This document shows, one piece after another, positions 1 to 5,875 of a DNA stretch of 6,837 nt. Position 1 is the stretch's first letter. Every line of letters starts with the position of its first letter. The notes beneath the pieces were generated by a model. That model was not told the origin of the DNA and ran no database searches. It saw only the letters and a program-made list of their open reading frames with translations. The stretch comes from an uncultured Oscillospiraceae bacterium (GTDB lineage Bacteria > Bacillota > Clostridia > Oscillospirales > Acutalibacteraceae). A program made the translations under genes and the position numbers. The stretch covers positions 1-6,837 of the forward strand of contig UREO01000167.1 in NCBI GenBank assembly GCA_900546895.1, read 5' to 3'.

Positions 1-129
1 TATGTGATTAGGGGTGACGGAAAGCCCTCTGCCATCAGAGGTGGCAATCTTAATTATGTCACCTGAATAATAGCTTTGAATAATAGCGTTCGCGTCAGGC
101 GACGCTATTTTTGTATCTGGGAGTACACA
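1..129 (-). other. N-terminal part of an intein / Hint domain inside the MuF gene
   Basis: The 43 residues after H-V-N in the MuF motif have the classic start of a Hint domain. Block A is CVLPDTKI, with Cys as residue 1, the nucleophile for the N-S acyl shift. Block B is GRGLSVTPNHI at residues 33-43, with the T-x-x-H signature (T39, H42) that activates the first splice junction. The preceding YYSGDIIKIAT stretch fits the strand between blocks A and B. The position, immediately before or replacing the conserved Cys of HxNC, is what an intein needs, since the C-extein must begin with Cys, Ser or Thr. Homing endonuclease blocks and the C-terminal HN/C junction are beyond the edge. It could equally be a bacterial-intein-like domain or a Hint module that releases a C-terminal domain. 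Confidence 0.88.
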
Positions 130-1044
130 ATTCACATGAAAACTCGGATGGTTGACGCCCTCTATGGCTTTACTCACCGGGAAGTGTTTGCCGTCCATCG
201 GTGCGCATATCTCACAGGTTGCCTTGTCCAACGTGGCCACAATCTCATACTCGTCCAGCCCATCATCCCGATACGCCTGTAAGTGTGCCTGATTGACCGC
301 ATGCGCGGACTCGTTATAGAGTAGCCGATACGCTTCATATTTTTTTCCGGTCCCTCCTGGTGTTCCGTCCGGATTGGTCTGGACCGCGCCGATTACCTTT
401 TGTAGCTCTGCGGCGAAGTCCTGCGGCGGCCGGCCGGTTACGAACATGTTATTTAGCGTCTGCCGAATGCGGAAACCAGTATCAATATCCTGCCTCCAAA
501 GACGAGTTGAAATGTCCATACCCTGGACCGGCTGTGCAAGAACCTTCCGGACTGCTTCGTTGCCCGGCGCGGAATACTGGAACTGAAAGCCCATGTACTG
601 CTCGATGTCGAACAGGCGGCGGTAATACTCTTCGGTGTAAATCTGCGTTGCCGTGCTCTCAATCTGCCGCCGCTGCTCCTGATAGAGTTTTTGCAATGCT
701 CCATCGCACTGAGTTAAAAGCGCCTCGTAGCGGGTCACACGGGCTTTAACGGACAGGTTATCGACCTGAAGATTAAACGTGCCAATGGAATCTTTGGCAA
801 GCTGCTCGAATTCATCCAGACTATCCCGAAACTCCCGCAATTCCGAAAGAGAAAGAACTTTCTGTGCCTCGTCGAGCGTGATGCTGTTATTTTTGGCGTA
901 CCGGGCGTAAAAGCGGAACACCGTGTCGTTGAGGTCACGGCGGGCGGATTCGAATGATTTCACCAGCTCCGGCAGAGCGCCGTCCACAGCGGATTCCATG
1001 CGGCCGATACTGTCAATGGCGCGCTGCTCCCAATACGAGGGCAT
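1..1044 (-). CDS. SPP1 gp7/MuF-family minor head (head morphogenesis) protein, intein-interrupted, 3' end outside window
   Basis: Minor head protein expected to sit with the portal in the procapsid and to be needed for head assembly. The ATG at 1044 overlaps the portal stop (TAATG), with GGAGG 10 bases upstream. The frame is open to the window edge (348 residues visible). Residues 1-230 are mainly charged, helix-prone sequence. The MuF domain occupies about 238-306: a conserved E245 in the YNESAHAVNQAH segment, D273, the pair C277/C280 (TCEIC), DGKHFPV at 284-290, then NHPSFHVN leading to C306. In the family this end reads roughly HPxCRC. Here, from C306 onward, the sequence is instead an intein/Hint start (CVLPDTKI ... 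VTPNHI), so the rest of the MuF motif should lie beyond position 1. Third-position GC falls from about 65% in the 43 codons from 258 to 129 or so to about 40% in the 43 intein codons (hand count). Family assignment rests on gene order and motifs; no search was run. Confidence 0.92.
   Translation of the reverse strand, partial: MPSYWEQRAIDSIGRMESAVDGALPELVKSFESARRDLNDTVFRFYARYAKNNSITLDEAQKVLSLSELREFRDSLDEFEQLAKDSIGTFNLQVDNLSVKARVTRYEALLTQCDGALQKLYQEQRRQIESTATQIYTEEYYRRLFDIEQYMGFQFQYSAPGNEAVRKVLAQPVQGMDISTRLWRQDIDTGFRIRQTLNNMFVTGRPPQDFAAELQKVIGAVQTNPDGTPGGTGKKYEAYRLLYNESAHAVNQAHLQAYRDDGLDEYEIVATLDKATCEICAPMDGKHFPVSKAIEGVNHPSFHVNCVLPDTKIASPDANAIIQSYYSGDIIKIATSDGRGLSVTPNHI
82..109. repeat. Inverted repeat, terminator-shaped on the + strand, inside the intein coding sequence
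   Basis: Arms at 82-93 (AATAGCGTTCGC) and 99-109 (GCGACGCTATT) are complementary over 11 pairs with a single bulged T, around a 5-base loop (94-98). On the + strand the right arm runs into five Ts (108-112), the shape of an intrinsic terminator antisense to the head gene. The repeat codes for intein residues between block A and block B, a part of the fold that tolerates variation, so it may simply be tolerated palindromic coding sequence. Confidence 0.55.
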
Positions 1045-2594
1045 TAAGCACCGCCTCCATCATCTGCATTCGGCTTCGGTTCGCCGGGCGGGGTATGTTC
1101 ATGCCCCTGCTGCCCGAACTGGTCAAGCAGGTTCTGCATTTTCTGACCCTGCTCCTTTTTAATCTGCGCCCGCTCAGCCTGCCAGTCGGTAATCAGCGGA
1201 TGGACTTTTGTTTTGGTTTCGTCCGACATGACCGTGTCCGGCGTCTGCGCAATAATCTGAGACGTTTCGGTATCGTTCTGCGGCTTTGTGCGCTTCCACG
1301 TTTGGACGAACTGCTTTGTTTCGTCCGCGCCGAGGTAATGCAGGACGGCTTTCAGAAATTCGTCAATGGAATTGCGGAACTCGGTTTCCATGAGGCCACC
1401 CTTGAGCTCCAACAGGCCGTACAGATAATCAATGTACACGCCGGACTGATTGCCCGTGCCGCTCGGCGGATTCGGATTGACTGCCATTGCCGACGTCCAA
1501 AATTCTTCGTTCAGGATATTGCGGAACGCCTGCCGGGCTTCGTACGGAATCTCATTCTGAATCTTGTCGACGCCACCTTTGTCGTCCACAGTGACGAATT
1601 TTTTCAATTTCAGCATTTGCGGCACATCGACTGGACGCATGACCGGGTTGCCATCCTCATTGGCGACTACCTTGCCGTCTTTGTCGTAGACGGGTACTTT
1701 TTTTTCGCCATTGTAGTTTTTCAGCACCCAGATGACTTCCTGAATGTCGTCGCAGTCGTTCGCAAAGCCGGAAACCAGCTTGTCGAGAGCGTCGATGATG
1801 TCCTTGTACATAATCAGGTCGTTGTCGGCGTGGGCATTATTGCGGAATTCGATGAACGGAATACGGCCGTAATTGTGTGGCTGAATGTTCCATGTGCCAT
1901 CCGGAAGAACTTCGAAATTGACGATTGCTTTTACTCCGCCGCGATCCTCCGGCTTGATTAGATAAGCGACCTGTTTGTCGCTCCACACCTCATACCGCGT
2001 CACAGACTTGCCGTTGTCATCGTTATAGTCGTAGGCATGGAGAAAATACAGGAGCTTTTTCTTGACCGTGCTGCGGTCGTATATCGGGATGCACGTCAGC
2101 GGGTTCACAAACCAATAATCAAATTTACCGGTATCGCTGTCCTGCCAGTATGTCAGCCATGCCCGGCCAGCATTGGAAGCGTCGGTGCCGAGCTGCTTAA
2201 TAACTTTCGGCCACTGCGTCCCGACGGTGTCGTTGACGGATTTCAGCGTCTTGTCGTCGCCGGTTTCGGTATCGTCTGCCGGTAAATCGAACTGCGGCGG
2301 CGTACTGAACAGATAGCCGATTTTCTGATCCACGACGACGCGGTGCCGGTTCATGCTGATTTTGTTGTTGGCAGAATGCAGCGGCGATCTTCCGATATGC
2401 TTCAGAAAGGAATTGACCTCGTCCACATAGGCGGCGCCGGTTTCCTTGATTCTGCCGTGATTGTCGTAGTATTTAAAACCATCCTCGGCTTGTGCTTTCA
2501 TCCGCTGATAGGCGCAGTTTTCAGAGTACATGTAGTTCTGAATCACGGACCGGAGCTGCACTATGTTATTGAAGTCGATTGTTAGAGACTGCAA
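1044..2594 (-). CDS. Portal protein, SPP1 gp6-like
   Basis: Dodecameric portal at the unique head vertex, through which TerL pumps DNA and to which the tail connector attaches. It is 516 residues, normal for the SPP1 gp6-type family (about 450-520). Recognisable stretches: NKISMNRHRVVVDQKIGYLF at about 77-96, the family's N-terminal 'N-x-I ... K-x-GYL' segment; IPFIEFRNN at 245-253, followed by DIIDALDKLVSGFANDCDDI (265-284), matching the family's NN-x(n)-D...IDAYN...-NDxE core. The last 45 or so residues are hydrophilic and Gln/Pro/Gly rich. The start is TTG at 2594, five bases beyond the TerL stop at 2601-2599 in reading direction, with GGGTGGTGA spaced about 5-8 bases upstream; the next Met is residue 22, so the TTG keeps the conserved length. 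The stop overlaps the start of the MuF gene. Order TerS-TerL-portal-MuF supports the call. Confidence 0.95.
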   Translation of the reverse strand: MQSLTIDFNNIVQLRSVIQNYMYSENCAYQRMKAQAEDGFKYYDNHGRIKETGAAYVDEVNSFLKHIGRSPLHSANNKISMNRHRVVVDQKIGYLFSTPPQFDLPADDTETGDDKTLKSVNDTVGTQWPKVIKQLGTDASNAGRAWLTYWQDSDTGKFDYWFVNPLTCIPIYDRSTVKKKLLYFLHAYDYNDDNGKSVTRYEVWSDKQVAYLIKPEDRGGVKAIVNFEVLPDGTWNIQPHNYGRIPFIEFRNNAHADNDLIMYKDIIDALDKLVSGFANDCDDIQEVIWVLKNYNGEKKVPVYDKDGKVVANEDGNPVMRPVDVPQMLKLKKFVTVDDKGGVDKIQNEIPYEARQAFRNILNEEFWTSAMAVNPNPPSGTGNQSGVYIDYLYGLLELKGGLMETEFRNSIDEFLKAVLHYLGADETKQFVQTWKRTKPQNDTETSQIIAQTPDTVMSDETKTKVHPLITDWQAERAQIKKEQGQKMQNLLDQFGQQGHEHTPPGEPKPNADDGGGA

Positions 2595-2598
2595 ATTA

Positions 2599-3810
2599 TC
2601 ACCACCCTATCGTTGTGCCGCCATGATGGACCATAACCGTATTTACAAAATACCGGATTTCGTCCATTGCATGGTCGTTCTCTTTGACCGGCTTATCTTC
2701 CTGCTTTTTATCGTCCCACTTGTAGGCGCTGAATTCCATGATCGCACCGGAACAATTATTGCAGACTTTAAGCCGGCCGGACTTGAATGCCGCGGCCGTC
2801 TCGCGGATCCCGTCCACAACGTCGTTGTCAGCACCGCGAACGGAAAACCGCCCGTGCTTTCGAATTTCGGCTATCATGGATGCGGCGGACGGGTCGATAA
2901 TGATCTCGCTGATAAACCGTTTCCCGGCCAAACGCTCCAATTCCGTGTAATACTCCGCGTCGGTAAGCTGTCTGCGCGTTTCCCTGCCGGAATGGTAATA
3001 CTCGTCGAACCGATACCAAACGCCTTTACTCAGGCCGTACAATCCCGCAGAGAACGGATTCAACGTGCCATAGTCGATGGAAATGCAATACTTCACATAC
3101 TGCCGTTCCTCCGGCTCCACAATGCCCTGTCCGTTCGCAACGTCGGGATAAATCAGACCGTCAGCAGCTACCCACTTTCCGAGGATGTACCGGTCGTAAA
3201 AAACGCCGGAGTAGTTGTTGTAATACTCCTGTTTTTTCTCTGCACTGAGCGACGGGTTATCATCCAACAGAAAATGAATGTGCTCTGCATTATGATTTTC
3301 CGGCTGTAAAATCCATTCCCGATAGAACCAGTGAAACGGCCCTTCCGGGTTGCAGCTGAACCAATACTTAGAACCCTCCACGGAACAGCGAGCCAAAGCC
3401 TGATTGACGAACGATTCCGGCATCAAAGCGACTTCGTCCAGCAGGACACCCGCCAGAGTAATGCCTTGAATCAGCATATAGGACGCTTCGTCTTTGCCGC
3501 CGAAGACATAAAACGTATTGGTCTTGCGCCCTCTGGAAACCGTCAGGACGTGATTTGCAAAGCGCAAAGAAAACTGTTCCCGCAGGTATTTAATCCCCAT
3601 CAGCGGTTTCACGACGTTTCGTTCGGCGGAAATAACCGTCTTGCCGCAAATGCCGAAATTCTGTCCGGAAAAGTTACCCATTGCCCACAAAATAAATGAC
3701 AGCGACATGACGGACGTCTTGCCGGAACGGATCGCGCCGTCGCAGATCAGCGCGGATTTACCGGTGTAAGGAAAATGAAGGATCTCTTTTTGCTTTGCGG
3801 AAAAACTCAT
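2599..3810 (-). CDS. terL: Terminase large subunit (ATPase-nuclease)
   Basis: Motor and nuclease that packages phage DNA into the prohead. It is 403 residues, typical of SPP1/PBSX-type large terminases. N-terminal ATPase: Walker A GAIRSGKT at 25-32, Walker B LLDE at 123-126 with the catalytic Glu 126, and the coupling motif SCNP at 152-155. C-terminal RNase H-like nuclease: D246 in SIDYGT, D305 in IIIDPSAAS, and D378/D382 in DHAMDEIRY, which together give the expected metal-binding acidic set. All key residues are present, so it should be active. The ATG overlaps the TerS stop by four bases (ATGA), implying translational coupling. The presence of an SPP1-type terminase suggests headful (pac) packaging, but cos packaging cannot be excluded from sequence alone. 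Confidence 0.98.
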   Translation of the reverse strand: MSFSAKQKEILHFPYTGKSALICDGAIRSGKTSVMSLSFILWAMGNFSGQNFGICGKTVISAERNVVKPLMGIKYLREQFSLRFANHVLTVSRGRKTNTFYVFGGKDEASYMLIQGITLAGVLLDEVALMPESFVNQALARCSVEGSKYWFSCNPEGPFHWFYREWILQPENHNAEHIHFLLDDNPSLSAEKKQEYYNNYSGVFYDRYILGKWVAADGLIYPDVANGQGIVEPEERQYVKYCISIDYGTLNPFSAGLYGLSKGVWYRFDEYYHSGRETRRQLTDAEYYTELERLAGKRFISEIIIDPSAASMIAEIRKHGRFSVRGADNDVVDGIRETAAAFKSGRLKVCNNCSGAIMEFSAYKWDDKKQEDKPVKENDHAMDEIRYFVNTVMVHHGGTTIGW

Positions 3811-4256
3811 TTAGAAAAATCCTCCTTGAGCGACTTCGTGATCGGATCATCCTCAGCGTCCAACGGGCCGCCCTGCTCTACCTGCTTCTCCCGCCACTGT
3901 TCCGGCTTGCGGTTTTTCAGCCAGAAGATCGCGGCGGCGGTTTCAGGAGGGACCAACCGTTTAATGATCGTTACTTTGCGGCCATCCTTTGGGCTTTGCT
4001 CAATTTTGGTTTCAGTAAATTCAAAGCCCTTGGCCCGTTTCAGCAGGGCATTTTCGACCTCAACGTCGACAACTTCCTTGCCTTTTTTTAAGGCGTCCGA
4101 AATGTCCGTATACTTCGTTTTCCAATCGGCCAAAGTAGAACGACGGATTCCCATGTTATGTGCGATCTGCTCGTCGGTCAGGCCGTCCCGTGCCCAGGCT
4201 TCCAGAAGGGTGTGCCCGTCCGGTGTCAGCCACTTTTGATATTTTCCTTTCGCCAC
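3807..4256 (-). CDS. terS: Terminase small subunit
   Basis: DNA-recognition partner of TerL that selects the packaging site. From the chosen GTG start it has 149 residues. A helix-turn-helix lies at 26-49 (LTDEQIAHNMGIRRSTLADW...), followed by a Lys/Glu-rich helical oligomerisation region (about 55-75) and a C-terminal part with PPETAAAIFWLKNRKPEQWR at 115-134, common in this TerS family. I choose GTG at 4256 because GAGGTGGTGA lies 6 bases upstream and the product begins AKGKYQKWLTPDG, a sensible N-terminus. The frame is open further upstream (ATGs at 4343 and 4307), but those starts lack a good ribosome binding site and would add an Arg-rich, low-quality leader. Its 3' end overlaps terL by ATGA. 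Confidence 0.93.
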   Translation of the reverse strand: MAKGKYQKWLTPDGHTLLEAWARDGLTDEQIAHNMGIRRSTLADWKTKYTDISDALKKGKEVVDVEVENALLKRAKGFEFTETKIEQSPKDGRKVTIIKRLVPPETAAAIFWLKNRKPEQWREKQVEQGGPLDAEDDPITKSLKEDFSK

Positions 4257-4374
4257 ACGGTTCACCACCTCGCTCCATATCTTTCTTGCGTTTCTTCCAG
4301 TATGCATCCGCCCGCTTCTCCGCCGCTCCAAACACTCTGGCATTGAATGTCGGTTTATAATGGCACGGTTTCAT
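4156..4374 (-). CDS. Small basic ORF overlapping the terS start, unrecognised
   Basis: Predicted product of 72 residues, strongly basic (EKRADAYWKKRKKDMERGGE in the middle). Its ATG is coupled by ATGA to the stop of the upstream membrane-protein gene, and it fills the 115-base gap before terS, which is the case for it being translated. Against it, the last 101 bases are the terS coding sequence in another frame, and that part (GRAHPSG, GTGRPDRRADRT) reads like a shadow. It may be a real small gene whose tail evolved by overprinting, or a gene whose original stop was lost. No function can be assigned. Confidence 0.45.
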   Translation of the reverse strand: MKPCHYKPTFNARVFGAAEKRADAYWKKRKKDMERGGEPCGERKISKVADTGRAHPSGSLGTGRPDRRADRT

Positions 4375-4511
4375 GACACGGCCAGTGCAACCACGCAGAG
4401 CGAAAGCAGTACGATAGTCAGCCACGCAAAGAGTTTGAGCGTCTTGAAATGTTTCGGCCTGTAATGAATCTGCGTGTATTGAGAATTGGCGCGGTCTGCT
4501 CTGTGTGCCAT
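4371..4511 (-). CDS. Small single-span membrane protein, function unknown
   Basis: A 46-residue product with an excellent ribosome binding site (AGGAGG, 7 bases before the ATG at 4511). Residues 1-26 are polar and basic (MAHRADRANSQYTQIHYRPK at the start); residues 28-46 are hydrophobic (LFAWLTIVLLSLCVVALAVS is the tail), giving one transmembrane helix that ends at the C-terminus, probably with the basic N-terminus in the cytoplasm. It is the first gene after the long intergenic region and overlaps the next ORF by ATGA. It is too short for usual gene-calling thresholds. It lies upstream of the terminase rather than with lysis genes, so a holin role is not suggested. No family recognised. Confidence 0.72.
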   Translation of the reverse strand: MAHRADRANSQYTQIHYRPKHFKTLKLFAWLTIVLLSLCVVALAVS

Positions 4512-4529
4512 GTTATGCCTCCTAAAAAT

Positions 4530-4557
4530 GGTATCGTACCAAAATGTATACGATACC
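4530..4557. promoter_or_regulatory. 9-bp perfect inverted repeat in the leader of the packaging operon
   Basis: Arms GGTATCGTA (4530-4538) and TACGATACC (4549-4557) are perfectly complementary around a 10-base loop. On the transcribed (minus) strand the second arm is followed by ATTTTT and then directly by the AGGAGG of the membrane-protein gene. It could be a protein operator, a weak terminator/attenuator at the entry to the late genes, or a hairpin controlling ribosome access. A 9-bp perfect stem is more than I would expect by chance in this intergenic stretch, unlike the 6-7 bp stems nearby. Confidence 0.5.
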
Positions 4558-4665
4558 TCAAAATAGAATCAGCCCTCACAATTAAGCAAAGGCTGATCTG
4601 TTAATTTTTTCCCCTAGCACACGCAAAGGCATAGGGGCAATGGAAATTGATAAATCCATTTGGCG

Positions 4666-4820
4666 TCAACCTCGGCTCCATGCACCGTTGTAATCTCGCT
4701 TGAGGTTACGGCTGACATATTGTGCGCCCCTCACAGCGGATAATGCTGATTCTTGGGGCGCTATGAAAGGAGGAACTATTTCCCTATAAGCAATTAGCCT
4801 GTGATCTTTTTCACTGGCAT
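4666..4820 (-). pseudogene. Possible frameshifted small gene
   Basis: AAAGGGAG followed seven bases later by ATG (4820) starts a frame that ends after 8 residues (MPVKKITG). If one base is slipped at the five-A run at 4811-4807, the reading continues as KKDHRLIAYREIVPPF and on to a TGA at 4668-4666, giving about 51 residues. The continuation is open from 4848, and after that TGA the same frame is open again to 4582. This looks like a small gene with one deleted A, a -1 recoding site, or chance: about 60 open codons is not significant at this GC. Product not recognised. Confidence 0.25.
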
Positions 4821-4847
4821 TGTCAACTCCCTTTGGATATACTTTTA

Positions 4848-4874
4848 ACTATACTAAGTGTAGCATATTGACAA
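4848..4874 (-). promoter_or_regulatory. Candidate late promoter with dyad over the -10
   Basis: On the minus strand a TTGTCA (4874-4869) and a TATAGT (4853-4848) are separated by 15 bases, shorter than the usual 17, as might suit an activator-dependent promoter. A 15-base dyad (4849-4863, CTATACTAAGTGTAG on +) with one wobble position covers the -10. The site lies immediately downstream of the ArpU-like regulator gene and upstream of the packaging genes, where such regulators are expected to act. Weak by sequence alone. Confidence 0.35.
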
Positions 4875-4890
4875 CGAACATACCGAACAT

Positions 4891-5322
4891 TTATGAGATT
4901 TTTTCCATAAATCTTTTTGCGTACATTCTAACGCTGTCCATTGTGCTTCCGTCATCCAACTTATCCGCAATATCGTTCCATTCCAGCCCGTCCAGATACC
5001 TCATGCGAATTATCCGCCGCGCCTTGACGTCCTCAATATCGTCAAGCATTTTCTCAATTTCCGCAATAATTGCGTACAAGTGTTCCAGTTTGCCATTATA
5101 AATTTCAGTGAGTACTTTTCTTGCTATGACCGTTTCCGGGGCTTGTACGAAACCGTGGAGCGCAACAGAGTGCTTCTGGTATGGAACCTCTTTGCTTGAG
5201 CCTTGAACCGCGTCAAACTGCTCCGTTGTGGGCTCGCTGCACAGATCGGCGAGTTTATGCTCAATGTCCTCGACCTCACCCAAAAGCTGCCCGTACTGCT
5301 CTATGTATTCTTTTGCAATCAT
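4891..5322 (-). CDS. ArpU/RinA-like late transcription regulator (DUF1492 type)
   Basis: Predicted DNA-binding protein of 143 residues expected to switch on the late (packaging and structural) genes. N-terminal region is a charged helix (1-30); GSSKEVPYQKHSVALHGF at 41-58 matches the family's 'GSS..PY...' segment; 65-100 is a second long helical stretch; and residues 101-141 (ARRIIRMRYLDGLEWNDIAD and on) form a helix-turn-helix like sigma-70 region 4. Start at ATG 5322 overlaps the previous stop by ATGA. The position, last gene before a long intergenic region and the terminase module, is the usual one for this class. Family known from recall of motif pattern; not searched. Confidence 0.83.
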   Translation of the reverse strand: MIAKEYIEQYGQLLGEVEDIEHKLADLCSEPTTEQFDAVQGSSKEVPYQKHSVALHGFVQAPETVIARKVLTEIYNGKLEHLYAIIAEIEKMLDDIEDVKARRIIRMRYLDGLEWNDIADKLDDGSTMDSVRMYAKRFMEKIS

Positions 5323-5600
5323 ATGTCCTCCTTGTCAAACGGCAGTTTTAATTCTTTAATCACCCGGTCTATGTGATTCCAGAATATTTCGTCATTTTCT
5401 GCCTCTGCCGATAGATTTGATATTTCACATAATAGTTCTGCCAACCGGTCATGGCCAAAATTATACTTCTGGTGCAGCGCCACACACATGATTTTGAATA
5501 TGCGGCGCATGGTGGTTTCTTTTTGGCTATCAAGGTATTCATTCAAAACTTTTGCTTCTTTGCGCGATACGGCGTGCTTTGCCGGGATATGACAATTCAT
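5319..5600 (-). CDS. Small phage protein, unrecognised
   Basis: A 93-residue soluble product, start ATG 5600 coupled by ATGA to the ASCH-like gene and preceded by CAGGAGGAG. It begins MNCHIPAKHAVSRKEAKVLN and has a central region ALHQKYNFGHDRLAELLCEI and a C-terminus DRVIKELKLPFDKEDI, helix-rich throughout, with no signal peptide or membrane segment. The 'FG..RL..L' and terminal 'D.V..EL...F' pattern resembles small proteins that often sit beside the ArpU-like regulator in Clostridia phages, but I cannot assign a function. It shares a four-base overlap with the regulator, so the two are probably translated together. Confidence 0.85.
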   Translation of the reverse strand: MNCHIPAKHAVSRKEAKVLNEYLDSQKETTMRRIFKIMCVALHQKYNFGHDRLAELLCEISNLSAEAENDEIFWNHIDRVIKELKLPFDKEDI

Positions 5601-5875
5601 GATCCGTCACGCTCCTCCTGTATCGCAAGCACAAAATAATGTTTACCCGGTTCAGCTCCCCATTCTGGGCGCCCGGTGCCAATGCGCGGAATTACTGTCC
5701 GCTCGATCGATGGACTGTCGAGTCGATACCCGTTTCTGAAACGCACTCTCACTGGAGTACGCAGATATTTGTAAAACAGGCTTTTGTAATGCGGAGTAAG
5801 GTCTCGGTATTCCTCACGTTTCTCTCCGGAAGAGATCATGTCAAACCATTTCTTTTTGATGGGTAGAGTAATCAT
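5597..5875 (-). CDS. ASCH-domain-like phage protein
   Basis: A 92-residue protein beginning with LPIKKKWFDMISSGEKREEY (residues 4-23), the usual ASCH opening: 'L.IK..WFD.I.SG.K..EYR'. The rest has a conserved-looking YKYLRTPVRVRFRNGY (35-50) and a strand-rich C-terminus ending KHYFVLAIQEERDGS. ASCH/PUA-like folds bind RNA or modified nucleosides, and the phage versions are thought to act on nucleic acid; the specific substrate is unknown here. Start ATG 5875 has GGAG eight bases upstream, provided by the duplicated element at 5881-5909. Its stop is overlapped by the next gene. Confidence 0.78.
   Translation of the reverse strand: MITLPIKKKWFDMISSGEKREEYRDLTPHYKSLFYKYLRTPVRVRFRNGYRLDSPSIERTVIPRIGTGRPEWGAEPGKHYFVLAIQEERDGS

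Larger units (their letters stand above)
4521..4890. other. 370-bp intergenic region between the late regulator and the packaging genes
   Basis: No well-supported complete gene on either strand. It contains, in transcription order: a promoter-like stretch with a dyad (4874-4848), a short SD-plus-ATG frame that stops after 8 codons (4820-4794) and its frameshifted continuation to 4666, several 6-7 bp stems (for example 4755-4761 with 4724-4730, 4611-4616 with 4632-4637, 4568-4574 with 4591-4597), and the 9-bp inverted repeat at 4530-4557. In related phages the region just upstream of the terminase genes often carries the late promoter and sometimes the cos or pac site; that role here is inference. 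Confidence 0.5.

Noticed and set aside
453..938. Short minus-strand frames of 83 and 67 codons
   Set aside because: They lie in a different frame within the MuF gene, whose own frame is open throughout.
954..1961. A 335-codon open frame on the + strand opposite the portal gene
   Set aside because: It is the mirror of the portal codons in a GC-biased gene; it has no ribosome binding site or family features, while the minus-strand portal is clearly real.
2563..3309. A 248-codon + strand open frame opposite TerL
   Set aside because: Shadow of the terminase gene, which has all catalytic motifs on the other strand.
3807..4343. Longer TerS starting at ATG 4343
   Set aside because: No ribosome binding site before 4343 and an unlikely Arg-rich leader; GTG 4256 has a strong site.
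4568..4610. ATCAGCC/GGCTGAT stem followed by a T run, terminator-like on the + strand
   Set aside because: No + strand gene precedes it, the stem is only 7 bp with a 16-base loop, and the T run begins 8 bases beyond it.
4611..4761. Possible tRNA or large structured RNA
   Set aside because: No tRNA cloverleaf or T-loop was found, and several 6-7 bp stems are expected by chance in a region of this size.
4766..4774. CCTCCTTTC on the minus strand, identical to the anti-Shine-Dalgarno end of 16S rRNA
   Set aside because: A 9-base match is easily random and also reads as plain codons; any such sequence can pair with any ribosome binding site, so no specific control is supported.
4820..5101. A 93-codon + strand frame with a Ser/Ile-rich, membrane-like translation
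   Set aside because: It is antisense to the ArpU-like regulator and the hydrophobicity comes from the complementary codons; no ribosome binding site.
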